Shown one piece after another: positions 24,237 to 38,364 of a stretch of 64,000 nucleotides of DNA (its first letter is position 1; each line of letters opens with the position of its first letter). Source of the DNA: Malachius bipustulatus (taxonomy: Eukaryota > Arthropoda > Insecta > Coleoptera > Melyridae); the NCBI GenBank assembly GCA_910589415.1, contig OU342631.1, forward strand, positions 57,502,598 through 57,566,597. Direction: 5' to 3'. The notes beneath the pieces were generated by a model, which saw nothing but the letters and a program-made list of their open reading frames with translations, did no database searches and was not told where the DNA came from. Made by a program: the position numbers and the translations under genes.

Positions 24237-27200
24237 AAACCTCAGTGAGAGAGAGGAAAAAAATGTTCATTTTAAATGCGGTTTTACCTTTCGTTTGTAG
24301 GAAATTTTGTTTATTTTCTGGAATTGTTCCTGTAGTTATGATTAGTCAACTTCTAGCTTTCAAAGCAGACGGTCGCATGACATAATTGATGGAATGTTAA
24401 ACTAATACAGTTCCTATGCGTGGTAGTCTTCTTTGGTAAGCTATTAGGTCTTATTAGATACCTTTAGGTAGTTGTTTTTAGATGTGACGAATTTTCCAAC
24501 CATCTGAGTAAAAACGGAAGTCGTAAAACCAAAATCTCAGTGAGAGAGAGGAAAAAAATGTTCATTTTAAATGCGGTTTTACCTTTCGTTTGTAGGAAAT
24601 TTTGTTTATTTTCTGGAATTGTTCCTGTAGTTATGATTAGTCAACTTCTAGCTTTCAAAGCAGACGGTCGCATGACATAATTGATGGAATGTTAAACTAA
24701 TACAGTTCCTATGCGTGGTAGTCTTCTTTGGTAAGCTATTAGGTCTTATTAGATACCTTTAGGTAGTTGTTTTTAGATGTGACGAATTTTCCAACCATCT
24801 GAGTAAAAACGGAAGTCGTAAAACCAAAATCTCAGTGAGAGAGAGGAAAAAAAATGTTCATTTTAAATGCGGTTTTACCTTTCGTTTGTAGGAAATTTTG
24901 TTTATTTTCTGGAATTGTTCCTGTAGTTATGATTAGTCAACTTCTAGCTTTCAAAGCAGACGTCGCATGAAATAATTGATGGAATGTTAAACTAATACAG
25001 TTCCTATGCGTGGTAGTCTTCTTTGGTAAGCTATTAGGTCTTATTAGATACCTTTAGGTAGTTGTTTTTAGATGTGACGAATTTTCCAACCATCTGAGTA
25101 AAAACGGAAGTCGTAAAACCAAAACCTCAGTGAGAGAGAGGAAAAAAATGTTCATTTTAAATGCGGTTTTACCTTTCGTTTGTAGGAAATTTTGTTTATT
25201 TTCTGGAATTGTTCCTGTAGTTATGATTAGTCAACTTCTAGCTTTCAAAGCAGACGGTCGCATGACATAATTGATGGAATGTTAAACTAATACAGTTCCT
25301 ATGCGTGGTAGTCTTCTTTGGTAAGCTATTAGGTCTTATTAGATACCTTTAGGTAGTTGTTTTTAGATGTGACGAATTTTCCAACCATCTGAGTAAAAAC
25401 GGAAGTCGTAAAACCAAAATCTCAGTGAGAGAGAGGAAAAAAATGTTCATTTTAAATGCGGTTTTACCTTTCGTTTGTAGGAAATTTTGTTTATTTTCTG
25501 GAATTGTTCCTGTAGTTATGATTAGTCAACTTCTAGCTTTCAAAGCAGACGTCGCATGAAATAATTGATGGAATGTTAAACTAATACAGTTCCTATGCGT
25601 GGTAGTCTTCTTTGGTAAGCTATTAGGTCTTATTAGATACCTTTAGGTAGTTGTTTTTAGATGTGACGAATTTTCCAACCATCTGAGTAAAAACGGAAGT
25701 CGTAAAACCAAAATCTCAGTGAGAGAGAGGAAAAAAATGTTCATTTTAAATGCGGTTTTACCTTTCGTTTGTAGGAAATTTTGTTTATTTTCTGGAATTG
25801 TTCCTGTAGTTATGATTAGTCAACTTCTAGCTTTCAAAGCAGACGTCGCATGAAATAATTGATGGAATGTTAAACTAATACAGTTCCTATGCGTGGTAGT
25901 CTTCTTTGGTAAGCTATTAGGTCTTATTAGATACCTTTAGGTAGTTGTTTTTAGATGTGACGAATTTTCCAACCATCTGAGTAAAAACGGAAGTCGTAAA
26001 ACCAAAATCTCAGTGAGAGAGAGGAAAAAAATGTTCATTTTAAATGCGGTTTTACCTTTCGTTTGTAAGAAATTTTGTTTATTTTCTGGAATTGTTCCTG
26101 TAGTTATGATTAGTCAACTTCTAGCTTTCAAAGCAGACGTCGCATGAAATAATTGATGGAATGTTAAACTAATACAGTTCCTATGCGTGGTAGTCTTCTT
26201 TGGTAAGCTATTAGGTCTTATTAGATACCTTTAGGTAGTTGTTTTTAGATGTGACGAATTTTCCAACCATCTGAGTAAAAACGGAAGTCGTAAAACCAAA
26301 ATCTCAGTGAGAGAGAGGAAAAAAATGTTCATTTTAAATGCGGTTTTACCTTTCGTTTGTAGGAAATTTTGTTTATTTTCTGGAATTGTTCCTGTATTTA
26401 TGATTAGTCAACTTCTAGCTTTCAAAGCAGACGGTCGCATGAAATAATTGATGGAATGTTAAACTAATACAGTTCCTATGCGTGGTAGTCTTCTTTGGTA
26501 AGCTATTAGGTCTTATTAGATACCTTTAGGTAGTTGTTTTTAGATGTGACGAATTTTCCAACCATCTGAGTAAAAACGGAAGTCGTAAAACCAAAATCTC
26601 AGTGAGAGAGAGGAAAAAAATGTTCATTTTAAATGCGGTTTTACCTTTCGTTTGTAGGAAATTTTGTTTATTTTCTGGAATTGTTCCTGTAGTTATGATT
26701 AGTCAACTTCTAGCTTTCAAAGCAGACGGTCGCATGACATAATTGATGGAATGTTAAACTAATACAGTTCCTATGCGTGGTAGTCTTCTTTGGTAAGCTA
26801 TTAGGTCTTATTAGATACCTTTAGGTAGTTGTTTTTAGATGTGACGAATTTTCCAACCATCTGAGTAAAAACGGAAGTCGTAAAACCAAAATCTCAGTGA
26901 GAGAGAGGAAAAAAATGTTCATTTTAAATGCGGTTTTACCTTTCGTTTGTAGGAAATTTTGTTTATTTTCTGGAATTGTTCCTGTAGTTATGATTAGTCA
27001 ACTTCTAGCTTTCAAAGCAGACGTCGCATGAAATAATTGATGGAATGTTAAACTAATACAGTTCCTATGCGTGGTAGTCTTCTTTGGTAAGCTATTAGGT
27101 CTTATAAGATACCTTTAGGTAGTTGTTTTTAGATGTGACGAATTTTCCAACCATCTGAGTAAAAACGGAAGTCGTAAAACCAAAATCTCAGTGAGAGAGA

Positions 27201-30200
27201 GGAAAAAAATGTTCATTTTAAATGCGGTTTTACCTTTCGTTTGTAGGAAATTTTGTTTATTTTCTGGAATTGTTCCTGTAGTTATGATTAGTCAACTTCT
27301 AGCTTTCAAAGCAGACGTCGCATGAAATAATTGATGGAATGTTAAACTAATACAGTTCCTATGCGTGGTAGTCTTCTTTGGTAAGCTATTAGGTCTTATT
27401 AGATACCTTTAGGTAGTTGTTTTTAGATGTGACGAATTTTCCAACCATCTGAGTAAAAACGGAAGTCGTAAAACCAAAATCTCAGTGAGAGAGAGGAAAA
27501 AAATGTTCATTTTAAATGCGGTTTTACCTTTCGTTTGTAGGAAATTTTGTTTATTTTCTGGAATTGTTCCTGTAGTTATGATTAGTCAACTTCTAGCTTT
27601 CAAAGCAGACGTCGCATGAAATAATTGATGGAATGTTAAACTAATACAGTTCCTATGCGTGGTAGTCTTCTTTGGTAAGCTATTAGGTTTTATTAGATAC
27701 CTTTAGGTAGTTGTTTTTAGATGTGACGAATTTTCCAACCATCTGAGTAAAAACGGAAGTCGTAAAACCAAAATCTCAGTGAGAGAGAGGAAAAAAATGT
27801 TCATTTTAAATGCGGTTTTACCTTTCGTTTGTAGGAAATTTTGTTTATTTTCTGGAATTGTTCCTGTATTTATGATTAGTCAACTTCTAGCTTTCAAAGC
27901 AGACGGTCGCATGACATAATTGATGGAATGTTAAACTAATACAGTTCCTATGCGTGGTAGTCTTCTTTGGTAAGCTATTAGGTCTTATTAGATACCTTTA
28001 GGTAGTTGTTTTTAGATGTGACGAATTTTCCAACCATCTGAGTAAAAACGGAAGTCGTAAAACCAAAATCTCAGTGAGAGAGAGGAAAAAAATGTTCATT
28101 TTAAATGCGGTTTTACCTTTCGTTTGTAGGAAATTTTGTTTATTTTCTGGAATTGTTCCTGTAGTTATGATTAGTCAACTTCTAGCTTTCAAAGCATACG
28201 TCGCATGAAATAATTGATGGAATGTTAAACTAATACAGTTCCTATGCGTGGTAGTCTTCTTTGGTAAGCTATTGGGTCTTATTAGATACCTTTAGGTAGT
28301 TGTTTTTAGATGTGACGAATTTTCCAACCATCTGAGTAAAAACGGAAGTCGTAAAACCAAAATCTCAGTGAGAGAGAGGAAAAAAATGTTCATTTTAAAT
28401 GCGGTTTTACCTTTCGTTTGTAGGAAATTTTGTTTATTTTCTGGAATTGTTCCTGTACTTATGATTAGTCAACTTCTAGCTTTCAAAGCAGACGGTCGCA
28501 TGACATAATTGATGGAATGTTAAACTAATACAGTTCCTATGCGTGGTAGTCTTCTTTGGTAAGCTATTAGGTCTTATTAGATACCTTTAGGTAGTTGTTT
28601 TTAGATGTGACGAATTTTCCAACCATCTGAGTAAAAACGGAAGTCGTAAAACCAAAATCTCAGTGAGAGAGAGGAAAAAAATGTTCATTTTAAATGCGGT
28701 TTTACCTTTCGTTTGTAGGAAATTTTGTTTATTTTCTGGAATTGTTCCTGTAGTTATGATTAGTCAACTTCTAGCTTTCAAAGCAGACGGTCGCATGACA
28801 TAATTGATGGAATGTTAAACTAATACAGTTCCTATGCGTGGTAGTCTTCTTTGGTAAGCTATTAGGTCTTATTAGATACCTTTAGGTAGTTGTTTTTAGA
28901 TGTGACGAATTTTCCAACCATCTGAGTAAAAACGGAAGTCGTAAAACCAAAATCTCAGTGAGAGAGAGGAAAAAAATGTTCATTTTAAATGCGGTTTTAC
29001 CTTTCGTTTGTAGGAAATTTTGTTTATTTTCTGGAATTGTTCCTGTAGTTATGATTAGTCAACTTCTAGCTTTCAAAGCAGACGTCGCATGAAATAATTG
29101 ATGGAATGTTAAACTAATACAGTTCCTATGCGTGGTAGTCTTCTTTGGTAAGCTATTAGGTCTTATTAGATACCTTTAGGTAGTTGTTTTTAGATGTGAC
29201 GAATTTTCCAACCATCTGAGTAAAAACGGAAGTCGTAAAACCAAAACCTCAGTGAGAGAGAGGAAAAAAATGTTCATTTTAAATGCGGTTTTACCTTTCG
29301 TTTGTAGGAAATTTTGTTTATTTTCTGGAATTGTTCCTGTATTTATGATTAGTCAACTTCTAGCTTTCAAAGCAGACGGTCGCATGACATAATTGATGGA
29401 ATGTTAAACTAATACAGTTCCTATGCGTGGTAGTCTTCTTTGGTAAGCTATTAGGTCTTATTAGATACCTTTAGGTAGTTGTTTTTAGATGTGACGAATT
29501 TTCCAACCATCTGAGTAAAAACGGAAGTCGTAAAACCAAAATCTCAGTGAGAGAGAGGAAAAAAATGTTCATTTTAAATGCGGTTTTACCTTTCGTTTGT
29601 AGGAAATTTTGTTTATTTTCTGGAATTGTTCCTGTAGTTATGATTAGTCAACTTCTAGCTTTCAAAGCAGACGTCGCATGAAATAATTGATGGAATGTTA
29701 AACTAATACAGTTCCTATGCGTGGTAGTCTTCTTTGGTAAGCTATTAGGTCTTATTAGATACCTTTAGGTAGTTGTTTTTAGATGTGACGAATTTTCCAA
29801 CCATCTGAGTAAAAACGGAAGTCGTAAAACCAAAATCTCAGTGAGAGAGAGGAAAAAAATGTTCATTTTAAATGCGGTTTTACCTTTCGTTTGTAGGAAA
29901 TTTTGTTTATTTTCTGGAATTGTTCCTGTATTTATGATTAGTCAACTTCTAGCTTTCAAAGCAGACGGTCGCATGACATAATTGATGGAATGTTAAACTA
30001 ATACAGTTCCTATGCGTGGTAGTCTTCTTTGGTAAGCTATTAGGTCTTATTAGATACCTTTAGGTAGTTGTTTTTAGATGTGACGAATTTTCCAACCATC
30101 TGAGTAAAAACGGAAGTCGTAAAACCAAAATCTCAGTGAGAGAGAGGAAAAAAATGTTCATTTTAAATGCGGTTTTACCTTTCGTTTGTAGGAAATTTTG

Positions 30201-31310
30201 TTTATTTTCTGGAATTGTTCCTGTAGTTATGATTAGTCAACTTCTAGCTTTCAAAGCAGACGTCGCATGAAATAATTGATGGAATGTTAAACTAATACAG
30301 TTCCTATGCGTGGTAGTCTTCTTTGGTAAGCTATTAGGTCTTATTAGATACCTTTAGGTAGTTGTTTTTAGATGTGACGAATTTTCCAACCATCTGAGTA
30401 AAAACGGAAGTCGTAAAACCAAAACCTCAGTGAGAGAGAGGAAAAAAATGTTCATTTTAAATGCGGTTTTACCTTTCGTTTGTAGGAAATTTTGTTTATT
30501 TTCTGGAATTGTTCCTGTAGTTATGATTAGTCAACTTCTAGCTTTCAAAGCAGACGGTCGCATGACATAATTGATGGAATGTTAAACTAATACAGTTCCT
30601 ATGCGTGGTAGTCTTCTTTGGTAAGCTATTAGGTCTTATTAGATACCTTTAGGTAGTTGTTTTTAGATGTGACGAATTTTCCAACCATCTGAGTAAAAAC
30701 GGAAGTCGTAAAACCAAAATCTCAGTGAGAGAGAGGAAAAAAATGTTCATTTTAAATGCGGTTTTACCTTTCGTTTGTAGGAAATTTTGTTTATTTTCTG
30801 GAATTGTTCCTGTAGTTATGATTAGTCAACTTCTAGCTTTCAAAGCAGACGGTCGCATGACATAATTGATGGAATGTTAAACTAATACAGTTCCTATGCG
30901 TGGTAGTCTTCTTTGGTAAGCTATTAGGTCTTATTAGATACCTTTAGGTAGTTGTTTTTAGATGTGACGAATTTTCCAACCATCTGAGTAAAAACGGAAG
31001 TCGTAAAACCAAAATCTCAGTGAGAGAGAGGAAAAAAATGTTCATTTTAAATGCGGTTTTACCTTTCGTTTGTAGGAAATTTTGTTTATTTTCTGGAATT
31101 GTTCCTGTAGTTATGATTAGTCAACTTCTAGCTTTCAAAGCAGACGTCGCATGAAATAATTGATGGAATGTTAAACTAATACAGTTCCTATGCGTGGTAG
31201 TCTTCTTTGGTAAGCTATTAGGTCTTATTAGATACCTTTAGGTAGTTGTTTTTAGATGTGACGAATTTTCCAACCATCTGAGTAAAAACGGAAGTCGTAA
31301 AACCAAAACC
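24237..31310. repeat. Satellite subregion marked by recurring ccaaaaCctcag monomers
   Basis: The rare aaaaCctcag variant (usual aaaaTctcag) occurs at 24240, 25125, 29247, 30425 and 31309. Spacings are 885, 4122, 1178 and 884 bp, which are 3, 14, 4 and 3 monomers. This indicates repeated local duplication of blocks of 3-4 monomers. The variants gacgtcgc and gacggtcgc alternate in the same stretch. Confidence 0.7.
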
Positions 31311-31609
31311 TCAGTGAGAGAGAGGAAAAAAATGTTCATTTTAAATGCGGTTTTACCTTTCGTTTGTAGGAAATTTTGTTTATTTTCTGGAATTGTTCCT
31401 GTAGTTATGATTAGTCAACTTCTAGCTTTCAAAGCAGACGGTCGCATGACATAATTGATGGAATGTTAAACTAATACAGTTCCTATGCGTGGTAGTCTTC
31501 TTTGGTAAGCTATTAGGTCTTATTAGATATCTTTAGGTAGTTGTTTTTAGATGTGACGAATTTTCCAACCATCTGAGTAAAAACGGAAGTCGTAAAACCA
31601 AAATCTCAG

Positions 31610-32220
31610 TGAGAGGAGGAAAAAAATGTTCATTTTTTAAATGCGGTTTTACCTTTCGTTTGTAAGAAATTTTGTTTATTTTCTGGAATTGTTCCTGTAG
31701 TTATGATTAGTCAACTTCTAGCTTTCAAAGCAGACGTCGCATGAAATAATTGATGGAATGTTAAACTAATACAGTTCCTATGCGTGGTAGTCTTCTTTGG
31801 TAAGCTATAGGTCTTATTAGATACCTTAGGTAGTTGTTTTTAGATGTGACGAATTTTCCAACCATCTGAGTAAAAACGGAAGTCGGTAAAACCAAAATCT
31901 CAGTGAGAGAGAGGAAAAAAATGTTCATTTTAAATGCGGTTTTACCTTTCGTTTGTAAGAAATTTTGTTTATTTCTGGAATTGTTCCCTGTAGTTATGAT
32001 TAGTCAACTTCTAGCTTTCAAAGCAGACGTCGCATGAAATAATTGATGGAATGTTAAACTAATACAGTTCCTATGCGTGGTAGTCTTCTTTGGTAAGCTA
32101 TTAGGTCTTATTAGATACCCTTTAGGTAGTTGTTTTTAGATGTGACGAATTTTCCAACCATCTGAGTGAAAAACGGAAGTCGTAAAAGACCAAAATCTCA
32201 GTGAGAGAGAGGAAAAAAAA
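31610..32220. other. Cluster of small indels in about two monomers (probable assembly or polishing fault)
   Basis: Within about 600 bp there are at least ten 1-2 base length changes not found elsewhere: gagaggagg (-1), cattttttaaatg (+2), ctataggtc (-1), ataccttagg (-1), gtcggtaaaacc (+1), ttatttctgg (-1), gttccctg (+1), gataccctttagg (+1), gagtgaaaaacgg (+1), gtaaaagacc (+2) and an 8-A run (+1). Neighbouring monomers on both sides are clean. Most changes are in short homopolymers, as expected from unpolished long reads or a patched gap rather than biology. Confidence 0.75.
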
Positions 32221-35200
32221 TGTTCATTTTAAATGCGGTTTTACCTTTCGTTTGTAAGAAATTTTGTTTATTTTCTGGAATTGTTCCTGTAGTTATGATT
32301 AGTCAACTTCTAGCTTTCAAAGCAGACGTCGCATGAAATAATTGATGGAATGTTAAACTAATACAGTTCCTATGCGTGGTAGTCTTCTTTGGTAAGCTAT
32401 TAGGTCTTATTAGATACCTTTAGGTAGTTGTTTTTAGATGTGACGAATTTTCCAACCATCTGAGTAAAAACGGAAGTCGTAAAACCAAAATCTCAGTGAG
32501 AGAGAGGAAAAAAATGTTCATTTTAAATGCGGTTTTACCTTTCGTTTGTAAGAAATTTTGTTTATTTTCTGGAATTGTTCCTGTAGTTATGATTAGTCAA
32601 CTTCTAGCTTTCAAAGCAGACGTCGCATGAAATAATTGATGGAATGTTAAACTAATACAGTTCCTATGCGTGGTAGTCTTCTTTGGTAAGCTATTAGGTC
32701 TTATTAGATACCTTTAGGTAGTTGTTTTTAGATGTGACGAATTTTCCAACCATCTGAGTAAAAACGGAAGTCGTAAAATCAAAATCTCAGTGAGAGAGAG
32801 GAAAAAAATGTTAATTTTAAATGCGGTTTTACCTTTCGTTTGTAGGAAATTTTGTTTATTTTCTGGAATTGTTCCTGTAGTTATGATTAGTCAACTTCTA
32901 GCTTTCAAAGCAGACGTCGCATGAAATAATTGATGGAATGTTAAACTAATACAGTTCCTATGCGTGGTAGTCTTCTTTGGTAAGCTATTAGGTCTTATTA
33001 GATACCTTTAGGTAGTTGTTTTTAGATGTGACGAATTTTCCAACCATCTGAGTAAAAACGGAAGTCGTAAAACCAAAATCTCAGTGAGAGAGAGGAAAAA
33101 AATGTTCATTTTAAATGCGGTTTTACCTTTCGTTTGTAGGAAATTTTGTTTATTTTCTGGAATTGTTCCTGTAGTTATGATTAGTCAACTTCTAGCTTTC
33201 AAAGCAGACGGTCGCATGACATAATTGATGGAATGTTAAACTAATACAGTTCCTATGCGTGGTAGTCTTCTTTGGTAAGCTATTAGGTCTTATTAGATAC
33301 CTTTAGGTAGTTGTTTTTAGATGTGACGAATTTTCCAACCATCTGAGTAAAAACGGAAGTCGTAAAACCAAAATCTCAGTGAGAGAGAGGAAAAAAATGT
33401 TAATTTTAAATGCGGTTTTACCTTTCGTTTGTAGGAAATTTTGTTTATTTTCTGGAATTGTTCCTGTAGTTATGATTAGTCAACTTCTAGCTTTCAAAGC
33501 AGACGGTCGCATGACATAATTGATGGAATGTTAAACTAATACAGTTCCTATGCGTGGTAGTCTTCTTTGGTAAGCTATTAGGTCTTATTAGATACCTTTA
33601 GGTAGTTGTTTTCAGATGTGACGAATTTTCCAACCATCTGAGTAAAAACGGAAGTCGTAAAACCAAAATCTCAGTGAGAGAGAGGAAAAAAATGTTAATT
33701 TTAAATGCGGTTTTACCTTTCGTTTGTAGGAAATTTTGTTTATTTTCTGGAATTGTTCCTGTATTTATGATTAGTCAACTTCTAGCTTTCAAAGCAGACG
33801 GTCGCATGACATAATTGATGGAATGTTAAACTAATACAGTTCCTATGCGTGGTAGTCTTCTTTGGTAAGCTATTAGGTCTTATTAGATACCTTTAGGTAG
33901 TTGTTTTTAGATGTGACGAATTTTCCAACCATCTGAGTAAAAACGGAAGTCGTAAAACCAAAATCTCAGTGAGAGAGAGGAAAAAAATGTTCATTTTAAA
34001 TGCGGTTTTACCTTTCGTTTGTAGGAAATTTTGTTTATTTTCTGGAATTGTTCCTGTAGTTATGATTAGTCAACTTCTAGCTTTCAAAGCAGACGGTCGC
34101 ATGACATAATTGATGGAATGTTAAACTAATACAGTTCCTATGCGTGGTAGTCTTCTTTGGTAAGCTATTAGGTCTTATTAGATACCTTTAGGTAGTTGTT
34201 TTTAGATGTGACGAATTTTCCAACCATCTGAGTAAAAACGGAAGTCGTAAAACCAAAATCTCAGTGAGAGAGAGGAAAAAAATGTTAATTTTAAATGCGG
34301 TTTTACCTTTCGTTTGTAGGAAATTTTGTTTATTTTCTGGAATTGTTCCTGTAGTTATGATTAGTCAACTTCTAGCTTTCAAAGCAGACGGTCGCATGAC
34401 ATAATTGATGGAATGTTAAACTAATACAGTTCCTATGCGTGGTAGTCTTCTTTGGTAAGCTATTAGGTCTTATTAGATACCTTTAGGTAGTTGTTTTTAG
34501 ATGTGACGAATTTTCCAACCATCTGAGTAAAAACGGAAGTCGTAAAACCAAAATCTCAGTGAGAGAGAGGAAAAAAATGTTCATTTTAAATGCGGTTTTA
34601 CCTTTCGTTTGTAGGAAATTTTGTTTATTTTCTGGAATTGTTCCTGTAGTTATGATTAGTCAACTTCTAGCTTTCAAAGCAGACGTCGCATGAAATAATT
34701 GATGGAATGTTAAACTAATACAGTTCCTATGCGTGGTAGTCTTCTTTGGTAAGCTATTAGGTCTTATTAGATACCTTTAGGTAGTTGTTTTTAGATGTGA
34801 CGAATTTTCCAACCATCTGAGTAAAAACGGAAGTCGTAATACCAAAATCTCAGTGAGAGAGAGGAAAAAAATGTTAATTTTAAATGCGGTTTTACCTTTC
34901 GTTTGTAGGAAATTTTGTTTATTTTTTGGAATTGTTCCTGTAGTTATGATTAGTCAACTTCTAGTTTTCAAAGCAGACGGTCGCATGACATAATTGATGG
35001 AATGTTAAACTAATACAGTTCCTATGCGTGGTAGTCTTCTTTGGTAAGCTATTAGGTCTTATTAGATACCTTTAGGTAGTTGTTTTTAGATGTGACGAAT
35101 TTTCCAACCATCTGAGTAAAAACGGAAGTCGTAAAACCAAAATCTCAGTGAGAGAGAGGAAAAAAATGTTCATTTTAAATGCGGTTTTACCTTTCGTTTG

Positions 35201-36187
35201 TAGGAAATTTTGTTTATTTTCTGGAATTGTTCCTGTATTTATGATTAGTCAACTTCTAGCTTTCAAAGAAGACGGTCGCATGAAATAATTGATGGAATGT
35301 TAAACTAATACAGTTCCTATGCGTAGTAGTCTTCTTTGGTAAGCTATTAGGTCTTATTAGATACCTTTAGGTAGTTGTTTTTATATGTGACGAATTTTCC
35401 AACCATCTGAGTAAAAACGGAAGTCGTAAAACCAAAATCTCAGTGAGAGAGAGGAAAAAAATGTTCATTTTAAATGCGGTTTTACCTTTCGTTTGTAGGA
35501 AATTTTGTTTATTTTCTGGAATTGTTCCTGTAGTTATGATTAGTCAACTTCTAGCTTTCAAAGCAGACGTCGCATGAAATAATTGATGGAATGTTAAACT
35601 AATACAGTTCCTATGCGTGGTAGTCTTCTTTGGTAAGCTATTAGGTCTTATTAGATACCTTTAGGTAGTTGTTTTTAGATGTGACGAATTTTCCAACCAT
35701 CTGAGTAAAAACGGAAGTCGTAAAACCAAAATCTCAGTGAGAGAGAGGAAAAAAATGTTCATTTTAAATGCGGTTTTACCTTTCGTTTGTAGGAAATTTT
35801 GTTTATTTTCTGGAATTGTTCCTGTATTTATGATTAGTCAACTTCTAGCTTTCAAAGAAGACGGTCGCATGAAATAATTGATGGAATGTTAAACTAATAC
35901 AGTTCCTATGCGTAGTAGTCTTCTTTGGTAAGCTATTAGGTCTTATTAGATACCTTTAGGTAGTTGTTTTTAGATGTGACGAATTTTCCAACCATCTGAG
36001 TAAAAACGGAAGTCGTAAAACCAAAATCTCAGTGAGAGAGAGGAAAAAAATGTTCATTTTAAATGCGGTTTTACCTTTCGTTTGTAGGAAATTTTGTTTA
36101 TTTTCTGGAATTGTTCCTGTAGTTATGATTAGTCAACTTCTAGCTTTCAAAGCAGACGTCGCATGAAATAATTGATGGAATGTTAAA

Positions 36188-38364
36188 CTATTACAGTTCC
36201 TATGCGTGGTAGTCTTCTTTGGTAAGCTATTAGGTCTTATTAGATACCTTTAGGTAGTTGTTTTTAGATGTGACGAATTTTCCAACCATCTGAGTAAAAA
36301 CGGAAGTCGTAATACCAAAATCTCAGTGAGAGAGAGGAAAAAAATGTTCATTTTAAATGCGGTTTTACCTTTCGTTTGTAGGAAATTTTGTTTATTTTCT
36401 GGAATTGTTCCTGTAGTTATGATTAGTCAACTTCTAGCTTTCAAAGCATACGTCGCATGAAATAATTGATGGAATGTTAAACTAATACAGTTCCTATGCG
36501 TGGTAGTCTTCTTTGGTAAGCTATTGGGTCTTATTAGATACCTTTAGGTAGTTGTTTTTAGATGTGACGAATTTTCCAACCATCTGAGTAAAAACGGAAG
36601 TCGTAAAACCAAAATCTCAGTGAGAGAGAGGAAAAAAATGTTCATTTTAAATGCGGTTTTACCTTTCGTTTGTAGGAAATTTTGTTTATTTTCTGGAATT
36701 GTTCCTGTAGTTATGATTAGTCAACTTCTAGCTTTCAAAGCAGACGGTCGCATGACATAATTGATGGAATGTTAAACTAATACAGTTCCTATGCGTAGTA
36801 GTCTTCTTTGGTAAGCTATTAGGTCTTATTAGATACCTTTAGGTAGTTGTTTTTAGATGTGACGAATTTTCCAACCATCTGAGTAAAAACGAAAGTCGTA
36901 AAACCAAAATCTCAGTGAGAGAGAGGAAAAAAATGTTCATTTTAAATGCGGTTTTACCTTTCGTTTGTAGGAAATTTTGTTTATTTTCTGGAATTGTTCC
37001 TGTATTTATGATTAGTCAACTTCTAGCTTTCAAAGAAGACGGTCGCATGAAATAATTGATGGAATGTTAAACTAATACAGTTCCTATGCGTAGTAGTCTT
37101 CTTTGGTAAGCTATTAGGTCTTATTAGATACCTTTAGGTAGTTGTTTTTAGATGTGACGAATTTTCCAACCATCTGAGTAAAAACGGAAGTCGTAAAACC
37201 AAAATCTCAGTGAGAGAGAGGAAAAAAATGTTCATTTTAAATGCGGTTTTACCTTTCGTTTGTAGGAAATTTTGTTTATTTTCTGGAATTGTTCCTGTAT
37301 TTATGATTAGTCAACTTCTAGCTTTCAAAGCAGACGGTCGCATGAAATAATTGATGGAATGTTAAACTAATACAGTTCCTATGCGTAGTAGTCTTCTTTG
37401 GTAAGCTATTAGGTCTTATAAGATACCTTTAGGTAGTTGTTTTTAGATGTGACGAATTTTCCAACCATCTGAGTAAAAACGGAAGTCGTAATACCAAAAT
37501 CTCAGTGAGAGAGAGGAAAAAAATGTTAATTTTAAATGCGGTTTTACCTTTCGTTTGTAGGAAATTTTGTTTATTTTCTGGAATTGTTCCTGTAGTTATG
37601 ATTAGTCAACTTCTAGCTTTCAAAGCAGACGTCGCATGAAATAATTGATGGAATGTTAAACTATTACAGTTCCTATGCGTGGTAGTCTTCTTTGGTAAGC
37701 TATTAGGTCTTATTAGATACCTTTAGGTAGTTGTTTTTAGATGTGACGAATTTTCCAACCATCTGAGTAAAAACGGAAGTCGTAAAACCAAAATCTCAGT
37801 GAGAGAGAGGAAAAAAATGTTCATTTTAAATGCGGTTTTACCTTTCGTTTGTAGGAAATTTTGTTTATTTTCTGGAATTGTTCCTGTAGTTATGATTAGT
37901 CAACTTCTAGCTTTCAAAGCATACGTCGCATGAAATAATTGATGGAATGTTAAACTAATACAGTTCCTATGCGTGGTAGTCTTCTTTGGTAAGCTATTGG
38001 GTCTTATTAGATACCTTTAGGTAGTTGTTTTTAGATGTGACGAATTTTCCAACCATCTGAGTAAAAACGTAAGTCGTAAAACCAAAATCTCAGTGAGAGA
38101 GAGGAAAAAAATGTTCATTTTAAATGCGGTTTTACCTTTCGTTTGTAGGAAATTTTGTTTATTTTCTGGAATTGTTCCTGTAGTTATGATTAGTCAACTT
38201 CTAGCTTTCAAAGCAGACGGTCGCATGACATAATTGATGGAATGTTAAACTAATACAGTTCCTATGCGTAGTAGTCTTCTTTGGTAAGCTATTAGGTCTT
38301 ATTAGATACCTTTAGGTAGTTGTTTTTAGATGTGACGAATTTTCCAACCATCTGAGTAAAAACG
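36188..38364. repeat. Higher-order duplication, 1473-bp period (5 monomers)
   Basis: Four rare variants recur at exactly 1473 bp: aaCTATTacag (36188 and 37661), gcaTacgtcgc (36449 and 37922), ctattGggtc (36521 and 37994) and aaaacgAaagtc (36891 and 38364). A fifth, cgtaaTacc, shows the same spacing at 34838 and 36311. The period equals five monomers, two of them 294 bp long. A monomer with the gcaTacgtcgc and ctattGggtc pair also occurs at 28197-28269, 8252 bp earlier. Confidence 0.85.
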
